From positions 1-34,925 of the forward strand of contig UQTB01000023.1 of NCBI GenBank assembly GCA_900543915.1: a stretch of DNA of 34,925 nt, written 5' to 3'. The number at the start of each line of letters is the position of its first letter. The stretch's first letter is position 1. The notes under the pieces were generated by a model that searched no databases, was not told where the DNA came from, and saw nothing but the letters and a program-made list of their open reading frames with translations. Shown here piece after piece: positions 34,863 through 34,925 of this stretch. Source of the stretch: an uncultured Eubacteriales bacterium. GTDB lineage: Bacteria; Bacillota; Clostridia; Christensenellales; Borkfalkiaceae. The position numbers were made by a program, and so were the translations under genes.

Positions 34863-34925
34863 TTCTTACTTCTTACTTCTTACTTCTTACTTCTTACTTC
34901 TTACTTCTTACTTCTTACTTCTTAC
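34863..34925. repeat. Heptamer tandem repeat (TTCTTAC)9, running off the window
   Basis: Nine exact copies of TTCTTAC fill the last 63 bases. The total length is unknown because the window ends inside the array. It lies upstream of feoA; the AT-rich stretch 34753-34862 between them holds no gene. Confidence 0.95.

Overview
The window looks like chromosomal DNA from a GC-rich member of the Bacillota, class Clostridia. The evidence is the run of near-consensus sigma-A promoters with 17-bp spacers, the strong purine-rich Shine-Dalgarno sites, and the gene set (tig-clpP-clpX, lon-engB, rqcH, a rubredoxin-fused flavin reductase, XRE and ArsR regulators, a CotH-family lipoprotein). A gut lineage such as Christensenellales is a guess from general resemblance only. 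There are no rRNA or tRNA genes, no phage or transposase genes and no CRISPR array. The long open frames antisense to real genes are by-products of GC-rich codon use.

Layout. 1-914 (-): 5' part of an unusual NUDIX-MutY fusion. 1010-3192 (+): a hotdog thioesterase, then a membrane-tethered XRE regulator and a flavin reductase-rubredoxin fusion. 3297-8101 (-): a complete branched-chain amino acid ABC operon, livK-H-M-G-F. 8484-10529 (-): a 122-aa unknown protein, an esterase and a patatin phospholipase. 10661-12895 (+): DUF6062, panE-like and ogt. 13073-17656 (-): a cell-envelope block with a prepilin-GLUG protein, a CotH lipoprotein, a four-helix membrane protein and an AT-rich lipoprotein. 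18059-23711 (-): uvrC-HAD-lon-engB operon. 23992-24612: an ArsR regulator divergent from a 52-aa cysteine-tailed peptide. 24659-26729 (-): aspA and a DUF1989 protein. 26861-30119 (-): tig-clpP-clpX. 30185-34752 (-): feoA-feoB-rluA-rqcH. The window ends in a heptamer tandem repeat.

How the parts fit. Most of the window is housekeeping: protein quality control (Lon, ClpXP, trigger factor, RqcH), DNA repair (MutY, UvrC, Ogt), and amino acid and iron uptake. The accessory signal is in the envelope block at 13-18 kb. There the 5' leaders of two surface-protein genes each carry the same kind of element: a long A/T-ended hairpin running straight into a palindrome centred on GTATAC. In the pilin leader this element is exactly duplicated (2 x 49 bp). 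A second pattern is that mutY and uvrC both have a consensus -10 box six bases before the ATG in the same AAAGG-pyrimidine context, which predicts leaderless mRNAs. Other oddities are the NUDIX-MutY fusion, a FeoB with a built-in Cys-rich tail and altered G4/G5 motifs, and the ArsR/small-peptide pair.
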